Part shown: positions 51,578 through 60,715 of the stretch, in pieces | How the letters are laid out: every line of letters starts with the position of its first letter | Position numbering within the stretch: the stretch's first letter is position 1 | Origin: Chitinophagales bacterium | GTDB taxonomy: Bacteria; Bacteroidota; Bacteroidia; Chitinophagales; Saprospiraceae | DNA: 64,000 nt | NCBI GenBank assembly: GCA_017303875.1 | Contig: JAFLBP010000017.1 | Coordinates: forward strand, 1-64,000 | Direction of reading: 5' to 3' | The notes under the pieces: generated by a model | What the model saw: the letters and a program-made list of their open reading frames with translations, nothing else | Databases searched by the model: none | Told to the model about the DNA's origin: nothing | Translations under genes and position numbers: made by a program

Positions 51578-54565
51578 TTATAATTTGATGTTGAGTGCAA
51601 CAGCCAAACCGGGTTCGGTGTTGCTAAATTCGATGCTGGCGTTCATGGCAGCGGCTTTTTTACGCATATTTTTCAGGCCGTTTCCGCCCGCCCTGAGTTG
51701 CTCCGGCAGGCCCTGCCCGTCGTCGGCAATTTGTATGAATAAATGTGTTTGCGGATGTACTGCTACCTGAATCCAGACTTGCCGCGCCCCGGAATGCTTG
51801 ATAATATTGTGCAGGCATTCTTTTACGATCAGCAGCAGGTTTCTGCGTTTTCCGCCACTGATTTCCAGTCCGCTTGCCTGTTCCGGAAAATTAAAATGCG
51901 GGACAATATCATATTCGTTCAAGACCTCCTGCGTATAGCGCCGAATGGTTTGGAGCAGGTTTTCGAGGATATCGTTATCGCTGTCCATTGCCCAGATAAT
52001 ATCGCCCATATTTTCCATGAGTTGCACCGAAGATGCCCAGATTTTATCTAATTTTTTGCGATTTTCCGCTTGCAATTCCCAGTTTTTTGCCGCTTCGCTA
52101 ATAAATTTAATCCGACTTAGTCCCTGACCGAGTTCATCGTGCAGCTCAGCGGCAATGCGGTTGCGTTCATTGCGGAGCATGGTCTGGCGTTCCAGTTCCC
52201 GCTGTTGTGCGGCGAGTTTTTGCCGGAAATACAGACGTGTTGCCAGTACGATTCCTCCGATCAGCACCAGCGATGCGACGAGAATAAAGGGCCAGGTTTG
52301 CCAGAATGGCGGGCGAATATGAATCTGGAAACGCAAAGGCTCCGGCGACCAGACCTGATCTGAGTTTGCAGCTTTAATAAGCAGGGTATACCTGCCCGGC
52401 GGCAGTCGGGAGTAATGCACCGTCCCTTCGCTGCTTTCTATCCATTGTGCGTCATATCCCTGCAACTGATATAAAAAACGGTTTTCTTCCGGTGCGCCAT
52501 AAGCAAGGGCTGCAAAAGAGAAAGTCAGGTTGTTTTGTGTGTACGCCAGCTCAATACTTGTGGCATCCCGCAAAGGAAAATGCTGATAATTGACCTCCAG
52601 CCCCGTAAGCGCAACTTTGGGATAAAAATTATTGTCGGAAATGGCCTCCGGAACAAAACGCGCGCTTCCAATATGCCCGCCGAGATAAAAAGTACCGCTT
52701 CGGGTTTTAAATAAATGTTTGGAACTTCGCTGCGGCAATCCGTCTTCTTCGGTGTAACAGGAAAGCTTTTCATCCTGAAGGCGATACAAGCCTCGCCCGG
52801 CACTGATCCAAAGCCCGCCGTTTCCATCGGCCTGCATCTGGTAAACGGCCTGTTTGCCGAGTTGCCTGCACAAATCGTCGGTGCCCAGTTGCCCTGTGTT
52901 ACTATTCCATACAAAAGCCCCATTGACGCCGCATACATACAGGCGCCCATCGTCGGAGGCCTGAAAAAAATTGTAAATCCGGCCCCCATAGGCTGCTTCG
53001 AATTGTAAGCTGTAGGTTTGGGCTGATGCTGGCTGATATTGTTTAATTTTATTGCTGTTATCGCAAAAAAGTACGGCACCGGATGCTGTTTCGGCGATAA
53101 TGTTGGAACTGATTTGCTGGTCAAAATCGCTTGCTACGCGGGCAACAAATTGATTGTTTTCCAGTACAATATCATAAATGCCTCTGGAGGCACAAAGTAT
53201 TCGGCGACCGCTGCGCAGGCGTAAAAATGCCATCGGGTACCCCTCAAAACCCTGTACCAATTGTGGCAATCCGACAGGATCGGGAAGCAGTACCAAGCCG
53301 GCTCGGGTAAGCACCCAAAGCCCGGAAGCCGTATCCTGGTACAGCGCTTCTATTTTTTTGTTGGGCAAAAACGCATTGGAAGGGTGGGCGCGCCAGCTTG
53401 CGTTTTCTGTATCTTCGGTAAGCATCAGCCCTTTTTCCAGTGTGCCTGCAAGCAGCTGCCCTTTGCTGTTGTGCGCTATGGCTGTGATCTCTGATCGCAA
53501 TTCCGGATCAATGGGGGTAAAGGCAAATTTTTGCTGAATGGCGCTGCCAAAACTTACCCCCCGGTTTTGAGTGCATGCCCACAGGTTTTGTTGCCCGTCG
53601 AGCATCAAAGCGTAAATGTTATCGGATGCAAGTCTGTGCGGCTGGCCAGGTTCGGCCTTCCACTGGTGCACAACGGTTCCGGAGGTTTTGTCGAATAGTA
53701 AAATACCGTGCTCCAGCGTAGCGAGGAGCAGAAAACGATTGTTATAAGGCAATACAAAACGACAAATAAAATCCTCGCCTTGCCAGCTTGTGCAATTGAC
53801 AACTACCTGGTTTTTATACAGATTATACAGCACCAGGCCTTTTTTTCCCGACGAACACCAAACGGCGCTATCGCTTTCGGGGCTAATGCAATTGACCACC
53901 AAATCCCCCTCAAGACCAAAGGAAGCTTCGGCGCGCAAGTGCCCTTCCTCGTAATCAAAACTGGCAAGGCCAGGGCCAAGCATCCAGCGCGCAGCGGTGA
54001 TCCGTTGTACCTGCCCCATAGAGTCGCACAGCACGCTGAACCGGACGTAAGGGAATGGGTGCAGGTAGGCCACCTGCCTGCCGGTTTTGATATTGAAGGT
54101 AAATAAGCCCTCGCCTGCCCGCAACCACAAGAGCCCGTCTGCCTGCAAATGCACCACGCGATAGTCGGTCAATATCTCGTGTCCCTGCGGATTCGTAAGC
54201 CGAAAACGGCGGAAAGCATCTCGGCGTCGGTTGTAGCAATGCAAGGCCGTGTAAGTACTGAACCAAAGATTGCCCTCCCCGTCTTCAAAAAAATCACTTT
54301 GTATATTGTTGTCGGCCAGGCTGCTGCTGTCGGTATCGGAGTGTTGGTAACTTCGGATCTGCTGCGCATCGAATCGGCCCAGACCCTCTTCCGAGGAGCC
54401 TAACCATACAAAGCCCCGGCTGTCCTGATACACATAGGCAACCGTACTGTTATTCCATCCATTACCGGCATCAAGGGTGTAAAAACGAATAGCCTCGGGT
54501 TGTTGGGCATACAATCCGAGGCTGAAGAAAAAAATAAGCCCCGATAAGGCTATTGTTTTTGACAT
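51578..54565 (-). CDS. Sensor histidine kinase with two-component-regulator propeller
   Basis: 995 residues. Signal peptide (about 1-20); a periplasmic double propeller of Reg_prop repeats (about 25-640, 'DSRGFVWLGSSEEGLGRFD', 'DGNGGLWISAGRGLYRL'); a Y_Y_Y domain (about 690-750, 'FLYQLQGYDAQWIESSEGTV'); a transmembrane helix (about 757-778); HisKA_3 with the phospho-His in 'RIAAELHDELGQGLSRIK' (about 809); and a HATPase with N-box 'VKECLHNIIKHSGA' and G-boxes 'IADDGQGL' and 'GNGLKNM'. Architecture as in hybrid-like Bacteroidota glycan sensors, but with HisKA_3 and a separate regulator. The signal is unknown. Two bp after the gene upstream and 10 bp before the regulator: one operon. Confidence 0.92.
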   Translation of the reverse strand: MSKTIALSGLIFFFSLGLYAQQPEAIRFYTLDAGNGWNNSTVAYVYQDSRGFVWLGSSEEGLGRFDAQQIRSYQHSDTDSSSLADNNIQSDFFEDGEGNLWFSTYTALHCYNRRRDAFRRFRLTNPQGHEILTDYRVVHLQADGLLWLRAGEGLFTFNIKTGRQVAYLHPFPYVRFSVLCDSMGQVQRITAARWMLGPGLASFDYEEGHLRAEASFGLEGDLVVNCISPESDSAVWCSSGKKGLVLYNLYKNQVVVNCTSWQGEDFICRFVLPYNNRFLLLATLEHGILLFDKTSGTVVHQWKAEPGQPHRLASDNIYALMLDGQQNLWACTQNRGVSFGSAIQQKFAFTPIDPELRSEITAIAHNSKGQLLAGTLEKGLMLTEDTENASWRAHPSNAFLPNKKIEALYQDTASGLWVLTRAGLVLLPDPVGLPQLVQGFEGYPMAFLRLRSGRRILCASRGIYDIVLENNQFVARVASDFDQQISSNIIAETASGAVLFCDNSNKIKQYQPASAQTYSLQFEAAYGGRIYNFFQASDDGRLYVCGVNGAFVWNSNTGQLGTDDLCRQLGKQAVYQMQADGNGGLWISAGRGLYRLQDEKLSCYTEEDGLPQRSSKHLFKTRSGTFYLGGHIGSARFVPEAISDNNFYPKVALTGLEVNYQHFPLRDATSIELAYTQNNLTFSFAALAYGAPEENRFLYQLQGYDAQWIESSEGTVHYSRLPPGRYTLLIKAANSDQVWSPEPLRFQIHIRPPFWQTWPFILVASLVLIGGIVLATRLYFRQKLAAQQRELERQTMLRNERNRIAAELHDELGQGLSRIKFISEAAKNWELQAENRKKLDKIWASSVQLMENMGDIIWAMDSDNDILENLLQTIRRYTQEVLNEYDIVPHFNFPEQASGLEISGGKRRNLLLIVKECLHNIIKHSGARQVWIQVAVHPQTHLFIQIADDGQGLPEQLRAGGNGLKNMRKKAAAMNASIEFSNTEPGLAVALNIKL

Positions 54566-54567
54566 TA

Positions 54568-55269
54568 CTATCCGGGATTGATAAGGAAATCAAAACGATA
54601 CCACCAATCCGGCGGGCAAGGTTGGCCAATGCGGACTTTTAATACATCTACACTTAATGCGTCCAACTGTGGTTTTGGCTGATAATTCGGACCTCTTTTT
54701 TCCTCCACATACAAAGAGATGGCTTTACTGCATGAAGGATGGCCGGCGCTTACACCAAAATCGAGCAGCATCTGACGAACTGTCAGGCCTATCGTGCCTT
54801 TTGAAGCATTGGTTACCGTAAACTGATTAGAAAAAATGCCCATTGCAATTTCATCTTTTGGAAAAACTACAAACCCGTAATGCTTAAAACCGGGATCATC
54901 GGGGAGGAACGTGGTATCAGGAGGAAACTGTTGGGCAAGTACATCGACTCCGCTTGGTGTACCGCTAAATGTGGAAATTAGTGGTGTTATGTCGTCCTGT
55001 TTAAGTACTCCCTGTAGTCGTACTATTTTTTTTCGGTTAAAGACGCGAGTCCAAAAAGATACCTTGGGTAATGGCTGGGTGGTTGGAGCAATATCAACAG
55101 GTTCTCCATTTCCGGGTTGTGTGCCTTCATACTTATATTCGCAACCTGTGCACCGAATTGCCCATCCCCCATGTTTGAAGGAGATTAGCTTAAATTTGAT
55201 ACACTCCACATTGGGGTTTTGAAGAATGGGGGCCAGGTCTTCCAGTTTGAAAAATGCTTCAAGTGCCAT
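54568..55269 (-). CDS. Unknown protein cotranscribed with the two-component system
   Basis: About 233 residues, no signal peptide when started at ATG 55269 ('MALEAFFKLEDLAPILQNP'); the frame is open to 55365, but a -7 element lies between. It has Cys residues in 'WAIRCTGCEYKYEG', a beta-rich middle and an aromatic end 'CPPDWWYRFDFLI'. I do not recognise it. The stop lies 2 bp before the kinase ATG, which suggests a functional tie to the sensor. Confidence 0.75.
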   Translation of the reverse strand: MALEAFFKLEDLAPILQNPNVECIKFKLISFKHGGWAIRCTGCEYKYEGTQPGNGEPVDIAPTTQPLPKVSFWTRVFNRKKIVRLQGVLKQDDITPLISTFSGTPSGVDVLAQQFPPDTTFLPDDPGFKHYGFVVFPKDEIAMGIFSNQFTVTNASKGTIGLTVRQMLLDFGVSAGHPSCSKAISLYVEEKRGPNYQPKPQLDALSVDVLKVRIGQPCPPDWWYRFDFLINPG

Positions 55270-55307
55270 AATTGGGAAATTTAGTTTTGTAAAAAAGGGT
55301 GGTGGTG

Positions 55308-55315
55308 CAAAAATA
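55308..55315 (-). promoter_or_regulatory. -7 element for the two-component operon
   Basis: Minus-strand TATTTTTG matches TAnnTTTG; start near 55301, leader about 32 nt to ATG 55269. Confidence 0.5.
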
Positions 55316-55450
55316 GTCTTTAATATTGCTAAAAGATAAATTATTCGACTACACATTAAAAACAAATACCGGATATGGCGCTTCGAAATACCAATACATT
55401 GCTATTCCGAACCGCCATACCCGGCATTTGAAAAATTCCTGTCCCCGGCT

Positions 55451-56185
55451 TTATTTATCCTGCTTCGCAAACACCTTTTTAAGTAAATCGGAGCTGCGCT
55501 GGTTTACATCCGTACGGATGGATGTTTCTTTTTTCTCCACCAATTTGAACATACCGGCGAGCGCCATCCGCGTCACGTGGTCGTCGAGTTCGGGATTGGT
55601 TTTTGTAACGAGCGGAATTTTGTTGTAGGCCGTCACGGCTTCGCGCCAGTAGGTACGCGCATTCACTTTATCCAGCGATTCCTGGATAATGGGCTTGAAA
55701 GCGGCGTACAAAGCCTGCGAGGTGCTGCTTTCGAGGTAGCGTGTGGCGGCATCCTGCTTGCCCATCAGAATATTAAGGGCATCCTGAAAACTCATTTCCT
55801 TGATGGCTTTTACAAAAATGGGCTTCGCTTTTTCGGCGGCATCTTCGGCGGCGCGGTTCATGCGTTCGGTGAGGTCGGCTTCCAGGTTGCTGAAGCCCGG
55901 CACCGCTTTCAGTTTGTTGCTTACCTTGAGCGCTTCTTCCGGCATCAGAATTTTGTAGGGGCTTTTGAAGTAGCCGTCTTTGGCGTGCAAAAATTCCACC
56001 GCCTCGCCTACGCCCACATTGAGGGCTTCTTTCAGGCCGTTGCCGGCTTCTTCCTGGCTGAGGCCTGCGACAGGCGCTACTTCCTTAACGGCATTTTTGG
56101 CCTTGTTGAGCACATTGTTGAGTTGTGCGTAAGCGCCTGCCTGAAAAGCGAGCAGGGCAAAAGAGAGCAAAATTGTTTTTTTCAT
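55451..56185 (-). CDS. DUF4197 family exported protein
   Basis: 244 residues with signal peptide 'MKKTILLSFALLAFQAGAYAQ'. The helical mature part matches DUF4197: 'LSQEEAGNGLKEALNVGVGEA', 'DGYFKSPYKILMPEEALKV', 'AFKPIIQESLDKVNARTYW', 'DHVTRMALAGMFKLVEKKET'. A periplasmic protein of unknown function found in Bacteroidota and Proteobacteria. It stands alone. Confidence 0.92.
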   Translation of the reverse strand: MKKTILLSFALLAFQAGAYAQLNNVLNKAKNAVKEVAPVAGLSQEEAGNGLKEALNVGVGEAVEFLHAKDGYFKSPYKILMPEEALKVSNKLKAVPGFSNLEADLTERMNRAAEDAAEKAKPIFVKAIKEMSFQDALNILMGKQDAATRYLESSTSQALYAAFKPIIQESLDKVNARTYWREAVTAYNKIPLVTKTNPELDDHVTRMALAGMFKLVEKKETSIRTDVNQRSSDLLKKVFAKQDK

Positions 56186-56266
56186 GTTTGAAATTTACTG
56201 TTTGGGAAAGAAAACCGGGTCAATAAACGCGGATTTTGCAAAATGACTACTTTTTCACAAATGGTT

Positions 56267-56299
56267 TTTGATTTAATTAACGCAGTTTAAAGACTTTTG
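56267..56299 (+). promoter_or_regulatory. Promoter for the GT39 gene (TTTG-N21-GACTTTTG)
   Basis: TTTG (56267-56270) and GACTTTTG (56292-56299, one mismatch) with the ideal 21-bp spacer; ATG 56307 follows 7 bp later. Confidence 0.6.
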
Positions 56300-56306
56300 C
56301 ACCGTT

Positions 56307-58001
56307 ATGTACAAAAAGTGGTGGATAAAGTATGCCTGGCACCTGCTGGCAATCGGCCTGTTGCTGGTAGCCCTCGCTGGCCTTTTCGTTGATGTGATGG
56401 ATGTCGATGCCTCGCAATACGCCTCTATTTCCATGGAAATGTGGCAAGATGGCTCCTGGCTTCAGGTGATGCACCGCCATGCCGACTATCTCGACAAACC
56501 GCCCTTGTTGTTCTGGTCCTCGGCGGCTTCCTATGCTGTTTTCGGCCTGAGCAACTGGGCCTACAAACTGCCCTCGCTGCTCGCCGCCCTGCTCGGCGTT
56601 TTTGCAGTTTACCAGTTTACCCGCTTGTATTATGCGCAGGCCACAGCGCGCCGTGCGGCGTTTATCCTGGCCTCGGCAGTGGGCTTGCTGGTTATTTGCA
56701 ACGATGTGCGCACCGATACACTGCTGCTGGGTACCAGTGCGGCTGCCGTTTGGCAGTTGGCGACTTACCTGCAAAACCGGCGCTGGATACATCTTGTTGG
56801 CGCTTTTGTTTTTATCGGATTAGCCATGCTGGCCAAAGGCCCCATCGGCCTCGTTATGCCTGCCCTTGCAGCCGGCACACATGTGGCGCTGCGTCGGGAC
56901 TGGCGCGATATTTTTCGCTGGCAATGGCTGCCCGGGCTGCTGCTCACAGCGCTTGTGCTGGCACCGATGTGCTGGGGTTTGTATCAGCAATTTGACCTGC
57001 ATCCGGAGAAGACGGTAAATGAGCGCAACGGCGTCTCCGGACTGTATTTTTACTTTTGGGAACAGAGTTTTGGCCGAATTACGGGCGAAAATGTCTGGAA
57101 AAACGATACCGGCCCCCTGTATTTTACCCACGTATACGCCTGGGCTTTTTTGCCCTGGCCGCTGCTGCTGCTGCTTGCGCTGTGGCAGTCGCTGAAGGGT
57201 TTGTGGCAAAAACGATTCCGCCTGGGCACAGCCGAGGAGGGCTTTGCCATTGGCGGTTTTTTACTCACGTTTGTGGCGCTTTCTTTGTCGAAGTACAAAT
57301 TGCCGCATTATATTTTTGTTACGCTGCCCTGGGCGGCCGTGCTGACGGCGCGTTACCTCGATCATATTGTCGGGCTGGCCGATCCCGCGCCGCGCAAGTG
57401 GGCGGCAGGCGCCTTGCGCTTGACCATCGGTTTGATGTGTGCGCTCGCTGCGCTGCTCTTGTTTTGGGTTTTCAAACCTCAAAATGTACTGATTCCCGTG
57501 CTCTTTTTGGCTGGCTTGGCAGTGTTTTACCTATTGCGCGGCGACAGCCCGGAGCATTGGGTACAACAGGGCGTTTGGGCGAGCGTGTTGGCATTGTTTA
57601 TCCTGAATGTTCATTTTTACCCGCAGTTGTTGCCTTGGCAGAGCACTTCCGCGGCGGCGCATTATTTAAAAGATCAGAGGGTGCCGCCGGAAAAAGTGAC
57701 CTGGTACCTGCGCCACGGCCATGCCTTCGATTTTTACACCCGGGCCATTACCCATAAACATGAAAATATTGAGGAAATGGTGGAGTATGCGGGTAATCAC
57801 CCCGAATTTTACGTGTATACCAACGAAGAGGGCATGGGCCTGATGCAGGAGTACGGGTTGAATTTCAAGGTAGAAAAAAAGTTCGACCATTATCAGGCGG
57901 CGCTGCTGCGCCCGCAATTCCTGAATCCTGCTACGCGGATTTCAAGTACGGAGCCGCGTTTGCTGCTCAAAGTGGAAGGTTTGAAGCGCGTGGCGTTTTA
58001 A
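56307..58001 (+). CDS. Glycosyltransferase family 39 (ArnT-like) membrane protein
   Basis: 564 residues, about eleven to thirteen hydrophobic helices. The first extracytoplasmic loop holds the GT-C acidic motif 'FVDVMDVDASQYASIS' and the family segment 'ADYLDKPPLLFWSSAASY', as in ArnT/PMT proteins that use undecaprenyl-phosphate-linked sugars. 'LAMLAKGPIGLVMPALAAG' and 'ALSLSKYKLPHYIFVTLPW' are also typical. A soluble C-terminal part (about 460-564) follows. The acceptor (lipid A, glycoprotein or other) is unknown. Confidence 0.88.
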   Translation: MYKKWWIKYAWHLLAIGLLLVALAGLFVDVMDVDASQYASISMEMWQDGSWLQVMHRHADYLDKPPLLFWSSAASYAVFGLSNWAYKLPSLLAALLGVFAVYQFTRLYYAQATARRAAFILASAVGLLVICNDVRTDTLLLGTSAAAVWQLATYLQNRRWIHLVGAFVFIGLAMLAKGPIGLVMPALAAGTHVALRRDWRDIFRWQWLPGLLLTALVLAPMCWGLYQQFDLHPEKTVNERNGVSGLYFYFWEQSFGRITGENVWKNDTGPLYFTHVYAWAFLPWPLLLLLALWQSLKGLWQKRFRLGTAEEGFAIGGFLLTFVALSLSKYKLPHYIFVTLPWAAVLTARYLDHIVGLADPAPRKWAAGALRLTIGLMCALAALLLFWVFKPQNVLIPVLFLAGLAVFYLLRGDSPEHWVQQGVWASVLALFILNVHFYPQLLPWQSTSAAAHYLKDQRVPPEKVTWYLRHGHAFDFYTRAITHKHENIEEMVEYAGNHPEFYVYTNEEGMGLMQEYGLNFKVEKKFDHYQAALLRPQFLNPATRISSTEPRLLLKVEGLKRVAF

Positions 58002-58115
58002 TCTTTAAAAACGGTATAAACATTATTTTTTATCCGCTGTTTTCCGAATATTATTATAAGGAAAACGATATTTGCCGGGAATTCTTGGCAAAACCCGAGA
58101 ACAACATAAACTTAG

Positions 58116-59783
58116 ATGATGATGGAAAAGCCCTGGCTACAAATCTACCCCAACGGCGTTCCGGCAAACATTGATGCCGACTCCTACCCCTGCCTGCTCG
58201 ATATGCTCGATGAGGCGTTCAAGAAGTACCGCGACCTTCCGGCCTTCGTATTTATGGGTAAAACCCTGACTTTTGGCCAGGTAGACGATATGAGTCGCAG
58301 TTTTGGCGCTTACCTGCACTCCCGCGGCCTGGAGCCGGGCGATCGGATTGCGCTGATGATGCCCAATACGCTGCAATACCCGATTGCGATGTTTGGCGCT
58401 TTGCGCGCCGGCCTGATTTTGGTGAACACCAACCCCTTGTACACGCCGCGCGAAATGCGCCATCAGTTTGCAGATTCGGGCGCCAAGGCCATCATTATTG
58501 CCGAAAATTTTGCCTTTAACCTTCAGCAGATCATCGCTGAAACACAAATCAAAACCGTCATCCTGACCAGCGTCGGGGAAATGCTGGGACTAAAAGGCGT
58601 GATTGTCAATTTTGTGGTGCGCAAAGTGAAGAAAATGGTGCCCAAATTCCAATTGGAAAACACCGTGAGCTTCAAACATGCCCTGGATCAGGGTAAACGT
58701 TTTACCCTCAAACCTTTTAAAGGCGGTCCCGACGATACCATAGTGCTGCAATACACCGGCGGCACCACGGGCGTATCGAAAGGCGCGATGCTGACCAATC
58801 GCAACTTAGTGGCCAACATGATGCAAATCCGAGCCTGGCTTTCGCCGGTGCTGCAGGAGCGCGAAGTAGTGGCGCTGTGCCCCCTTCCTTTGTATCATAT
58901 TTTTGCCTTCACCGTCAACTGCCTCGCCTTTATGAGTGTAGGCGGCCGCAATATCCTGATTGTCAATGCCCGCGATATACCGGCGCTTGTAAAAGAGTGG
59001 CAAACCCATAAACCCAATATTGTGACCGGCGTCAATACGTTGTTTAATGCCCTGCTCAATTATGGGCCGTTCAACGCGCTGGATTTCAGCAGCCTGAAAG
59101 CCTCTGTGGGAGGCGGAATGGCCGTGCAACGCGCCGTGGCCGAACGCTGGCAACAGGTGACCGGCTGCCGTCTGACGGAAGGCTATGGCATGACAGAATC
59201 AAGCCCGGTAGCAACCGTTAATCCGGTCGATGAAAAAATGCGCCTCGGCACCATCGGTATGCCAATACCCTCTACCGCGCTGCGTATTGTTGACGACAAG
59301 GGCAATCCGCTGCCGCCCGGTCCGGAAAATGTGGGTGAAATTCAAATTGCAGGCCCGCAGGTAATGAAAGGCTACTGGCAACGCCCCGAAGCCAGCGCAG
59401 AAGTGCTGAAAGACGGCTGGCTCTGTACCGGCGATATGGGCTTTATGCACCCCGACGGTTTTTTCCAGATTGTAGACCGCAAAAAAGATATGATTCTGGT
59501 TTCGGGCTTCAATGTATACCCCAATGAGGTGGAAGATGTGCTGGCCATGCACCCCCAAATCCTGGAATCAGCTGCCCTGGGCGTACCGGACGAAAAGTCG
59601 GGCGAAGTCGTCAAGGTCTTTATCGTTAAAAAGGATAACGCCCTTACAACCGAAGAAGTTATCGCGCATTGCCGCGAAAACCTGACGGGCTATAAAGTGC
59701 CCAAATACGTGGAATTCCGTACAGAACTGCCCAAAACCAATGTGGGTAAAATTCTGCGCCGCGAACTGCGGGATGCGAAGTAA
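58116..59783 (+). CDS. fadD: Long-chain fatty acid-CoA ligase
   Basis: 555 residues; activates fatty acids with ATP and CoA for beta-oxidation or lipid synthesis. The adenylate-forming signatures are 'VLQYTGGTTGVSKGAML' (P-loop-like), 'TEGYGMTESSPVATVNP', 'DGWLCTGDMGFMHPDGFF', 'DRKKDMILVSGFNVYP' and the catalytic Lys in 'TNVGKILRREL'. The N-terminus 'WLQIYPNGVPANIDADSY' is that of the FadD subgroup. Three in-frame ATGs occur at the start (58116, 58119, 58122). A heptamer palindrome follows the stop. Confidence 0.95.
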   Translation: MMMEKPWLQIYPNGVPANIDADSYPCLLDMLDEAFKKYRDLPAFVFMGKTLTFGQVDDMSRSFGAYLHSRGLEPGDRIALMMPNTLQYPIAMFGALRAGLILVNTNPLYTPREMRHQFADSGAKAIIIAENFAFNLQQIIAETQIKTVILTSVGEMLGLKGVIVNFVVRKVKKMVPKFQLENTVSFKHALDQGKRFTLKPFKGGPDDTIVLQYTGGTTGVSKGAMLTNRNLVANMMQIRAWLSPVLQEREVVALCPLPLYHIFAFTVNCLAFMSVGGRNILIVNARDIPALVKEWQTHKPNIVTGVNTLFNALLNYGPFNALDFSSLKASVGGGMAVQRAVAERWQQVTGCRLTEGYGMTESSPVATVNPVDEKMRLGTIGMPIPSTALRIVDDKGNPLPPGPENVGEIQIAGPQVMKGYWQRPEASAEVLKDGWLCTGDMGFMHPDGFFQIVDRKKDMILVSGFNVYPNEVEDVLAMHPQILESAALGVPDEKSGEVVKVFIVKKDNALTTEEVIAHCRENLTGYKVPKYVEFRTELPKTNVGKILRRELRDAK

Positions 59784-59842
59784 TGCGGAGTGCGGAGTTC
59801 GGAATGCGGAATGAATGCTGAATTTTTTCCGAACTCCGCATT
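59782..59842. repeat. Short heptamer palindrome between convergent genes
   Basis: TGCGGAGTTCGGAA (59791-59804) and its exact complement (59827-59840) form 14-bp arms around a 22-nt centre that still shows GCGGAAT units. It fills the 59-bp gap between fadD and a minus-strand lipoprotein gene, so it may act as a two-way terminator. Confidence 0.85.
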
Positions 59843-60508
59843 TCACTTCACCGTCATCGTATCCGTTTGGGAGTAATATTCACAGGTAATATTCACGTTG
59901 GCGCTGGTAGTTTCTGCTTTTTGCAGGCGTTTGCGCACCAAATACAGCGACCATTGGCCGGCGGGTTCCAGTTCTTTGAGTTTGGAGCTTGGAAAAATGA
60001 TTTCCGGCAAAGGCCCGGTGCTGCTGATTTCCATTGGAATGGTATTGCGGGAGCCTAAGTGTTCCCAAAGGCAAACAAGGCTCTCGCCTTTGCCCAGCGG
60101 TTCGCCTTCCCAGCGCAGGGTATCGGGCTTGCTGCGGTCGAGGATTTCGCGGCTGAAATGAAAATTTGCCGCTTGCGGAAAATCGGATTTTGCCTGTTCT
60201 GCGGGCGCTTTTCCGCCGCCCCAGTCGAACTGGATTTCAGGAATATAGCGGGCGGCAAAACTGTGCTGGTACATCACCCCCTGCAAGGGAATGAGCCGCA
60301 TATTGACCCCCTGAAAACGGATGCCACCCGGAATTTCCATCGGGGCGCCATCGGTGTTTTTCATTTCCGCCTGCGCCGAAATTTTATTCTCCTGGGCCAT
60401 TAGGCGAACGTACAGGTCGAGGCTTTGTTTTGGCCCCGTCGGGGCCGGGTTATTATTCTGACAAGCGATCAGAAATAAAAATGCAAAGGAAAGCGAGATC
60501 TGCTTCAT
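59843..60508 (-). CDS. Lipoprotein of unknown function
   Basis: About 221 residues; the signal 'MKQISLSFAFLFLIAC' ends in a lipobox with Cys16. The mature part is beta-rich ('GIRFQGVNMRLIPLQGVM', 'PAGQWSLYLVRKRLQK') and resembles no family I can name. The frame is open to 60601, but only the ATG at 60508 gives a lipoprotein signal. Confidence 0.78.
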   Translation of the reverse strand: MKQISLSFAFLFLIACQNNNPAPTGPKQSLDLYVRLMAQENKISAQAEMKNTDGAPMEIPGGIRFQGVNMRLIPLQGVMYQHSFAARYIPEIQFDWGGGKAPAEQAKSDFPQAANFHFSREILDRSKPDTLRWEGEPLGKGESLVCLWEHLGSRNTIPMEISSTGPLPEIIFPSSKLKELEPAGQWSLYLVRKRLQKAETTSANVNITCEYYSQTDTMTVK

Positions 60509-60527
60509 GATTTCTGTTGTAAAAAAA

Positions 60528-60535
60528 TATCTTTG
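60528..60535 (+). promoter_or_regulatory. TAnnTTTG element in the divergent spacer
   Basis: TATCTTTG on the plus strand, 180 bp before the dehydrogenase ATG at 60716; an alternative weaker element, TAATTTCG, lies closer at 60696-60703. Confidence 0.35.
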
Positions 60536-60715
60536 CCGCCGATTTGTATCGACGATGAATAATTCGGGATAAAGGTCGGGCCTCCAAAGCGAAAAAACCA
60601 AAAAATGGCCCCTTGTTTCACGAACTCAGGCGACGAATTCACCACTACACAAGGCGCGTTCATACAATACCGCCTGCCAAATCAAAAAGAAGCCCTAATT
60701 TCGAGCTACAATTGC

